From NCBI GenBank assembly GCA_947471745.1, contig CANJKZ010000932.1:1054001-1118000 (forward strand): DNA of 64,000 nt, written 5' to 3'. The notes beneath the pieces were generated by a model. The model had not been told where the DNA came from. It did not search any database and saw nothing but the letters and a program-made list of their open reading frames with translations. Origin of the DNA: Closterium sp. Naga37s-1 (Eukaryota; Streptophyta; Zygnematophyceae; Desmidiales; Closteriaceae). Below are positions 62,797-64,000 of the stretch, in pieces. Numbering within the stretch: position 1 is the first letter of the stretch; each line of letters begins with the position of its first letter. The position numbers were made by a program, and so were the translations under genes.

Positions 62797-64000
62797 ATGC
62801 CTCGCGACGAGGATGACGAAGACGCGCTATCAGGCCAGCTGAATGGCCTGAGCGTGCTCGGCATTGGTCGACGAGATCCACCTGTTGATCTGCCGCCTGT
62901 TAGTTCTGGAATGGGCGCTTCATCGCCCGTACTTCTAGAACGAGTGGTTTACCCTGTTTGAGCCTCCCTGTTCACCCACCACTTTCCAAGAGCATCCAAC
63001 CGTCATCCTTATACCAGGTGGCGGTGAAGGCTCATCCAATCCGTCTGTCTGCACACCACGAACCTCCCCCGATGAATATGCCAAGAGGAAGCGGACGACA
63101 TACACCCAGCAACACTTGTGGGGCGCTCCACCACCTCGGAAACCGGATCTTCCGTGAAACGCTTCACCACCACCATCCTCCCCTGCCGTGAAAACTTCGG
63201 ACGCGGATGCAGAGTTTGCTTTTATGAAGCACCGCTACGAGACCGACTGGTCAAAGCGGTTCTCGTGGCTGAAGCTTCACTGCATGAAAAACGGTAGGCC
63301 GTCTCTCAAATGCTCGGTTTGTGTGCTCTTTGGCGATCCTAACGCTAACACGAGCTACGGTAGTCGAGGTGACGGTGGTAGAGATTTGCAGTTTGGGAGC
63401 ATGCGTGCTGACATCGGCAGCACTGCTCACAAGGCGGCGCTGAAGGCAGAAAGCGATGCTGAAGCTGCTAAGGCGCGGCAGGTGACTCTCACGCGGTGAC
63501 AGGCCACGGATTCTTCGACACGTCATCTCATACGATGTCTCCACATCGCCCATTTCGTCTGCAAGAAAGACGCACCGATGGCGCTTTTTGTTCCACTCTG
63601 CTGGTTCCTCGCCAAGGAGGGTCTTCCCGATCTCCCTCCAAACGGAGGGTACGGATCGTACTACACAGAGTGGGTACAGTTGTTGTTTTAGCGAATACCA
63701 TTTCTTTAATGCAGTTGCACATGCACGCATTGGCCTAACAAATCCCTCGCATGATGCCTTGCAGGTACGGATTCAAGCAACACCTCAGCGCTATATATAC
63801 CCATCTGCTTGAGCGACAACTTCAGCACATCCAGGCTTCGCCGTGCCTCAGGATAAGCATTGACAAGAGCACCGATCGTGTCCACGGGAAACACATGATC
63901 CTTTACGCCACATTCTTCAAAGAAACGGCGGTCGTCACAGAGTTTTTCACTCTCCTTTCTGTGGAACGCACTGACGCTACGTCGCTCACCTCTGTGCTGT
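62797..64000 (+). pseudogene. hAT-like transposase, N-terminal half, decayed (runs off edge)
   Basis: Possible start at 62797 (MPRDEDDEDALSGQLNG). From about 62990 a frame reads EHPTVILIPGGGEGSSNP and YTQQHLWGAPPPRKPDLP, then DWSKRFSWLKLHC and SLKCSVCVLFGDPNANTSYG, a zinc-finger-like entry domain (63188-63499). It continues through KKDAPMALFVPLCWFLAKEG. A possible intron (donor at 63692-63697, acceptor near 63764) leads to ISIDKSTDRVHGKHMILYAT at 63853 onward, the region holding the first catalytic Asp of hAT transposases. In-frame TGA codons at 63155-63157 and 63497-63499, and a frame change near 62950, indicate decay. Alternative: a domesticated hAT gene with small introns, less likely given the stops. 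Confidence 0.6.

Noticed and set aside
63480..63501. A 21-bp GT...AG intron removing the TGA at 63497
   Set aside because: Far below known intron sizes in green plants; a point mutation is simpler.

Overview
The window is nuclear DNA of a green plant-lineage organism. The one clearly intact host gene (24409-27305, + strand) encodes a plastid rubredoxin with a C-terminal membrane anchor, split into four exons by canonical GT/AG introns. A plant-type F-box exon lies at 3739-4274 (- strand). The retroelements use initiator-Met-tRNA-like primer sites, as plant Copia elements do. A streptophyte alga or early land plant fits the GC-rich, retroelement-packed sequence, but I cannot name the genus. 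No bacterial, organellar or CRISPR features were seen.

Most of the window is Copia-type LTR retrotransposons, many nested. I could bound most by LTRs (TG...CA) and 5-bp target-site duplications (TSDs). From left to right: (1) 1-3450, a tandem, gag-protease-only element (TR-GAG type) beside or inside an F-box gene intron. (2) 4734-23250, a non-LTR retrotransposon fragment split by Copia A (5513-22440); A holds Copia B (10517-20409, TSD CTAGC), and B holds a 5'-deleted, inverted Copia C (14626-17113, TSD GACTG). (3) The rubredoxin gene. (4) 27633-33852, a complete young Copia K (LTRs with about one mismatch in 360 bp, TSD GGACA, one frameshift in an A run). (5) 33905-40586, degenerate Copia G (TSD GGCCT). 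(6) 40617-57749, a four-level tower: a roughly 460-bp TIR element (I) holds a non-coding TRIM-like LTR element D (TSD GTATT), which holds Copia E (TSD CACGC), which holds Copia F (TSD CGAGG). F keeps a 1664-codon reading frame. (7) 58647-60056, a second non-LTR fragment ending in a (CAA)n tail. (8) 60418-61864, internally deleted Copia H (TSD AGAAG), interrupting a small unrecognised ORF. (9) 62370-64000, the left part of a decayed hAT-like DNA transposon running off the edge.

Elements A, B, C, E, F, G and H form one clade: very short LTRs (109-132 bp) with TGTCA/TGACA ends, polyglycine gag tails, an unusual widely spaced Cys/His cluster, and collagen-like linkers between integrase and reverse transcriptase. 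They also share RNA-level structure: a conserved GGGCCC palindrome and stem-loop next to the primer site, an inverted repeat inside the LTR, and TTGT-loop hairpins in the 3' UTR, some with paired base changes. The primer-site module is also present in the non-coding element D, which suggests D is mobilised by this clade. That shared cis-structure is the least expected signal in the window.
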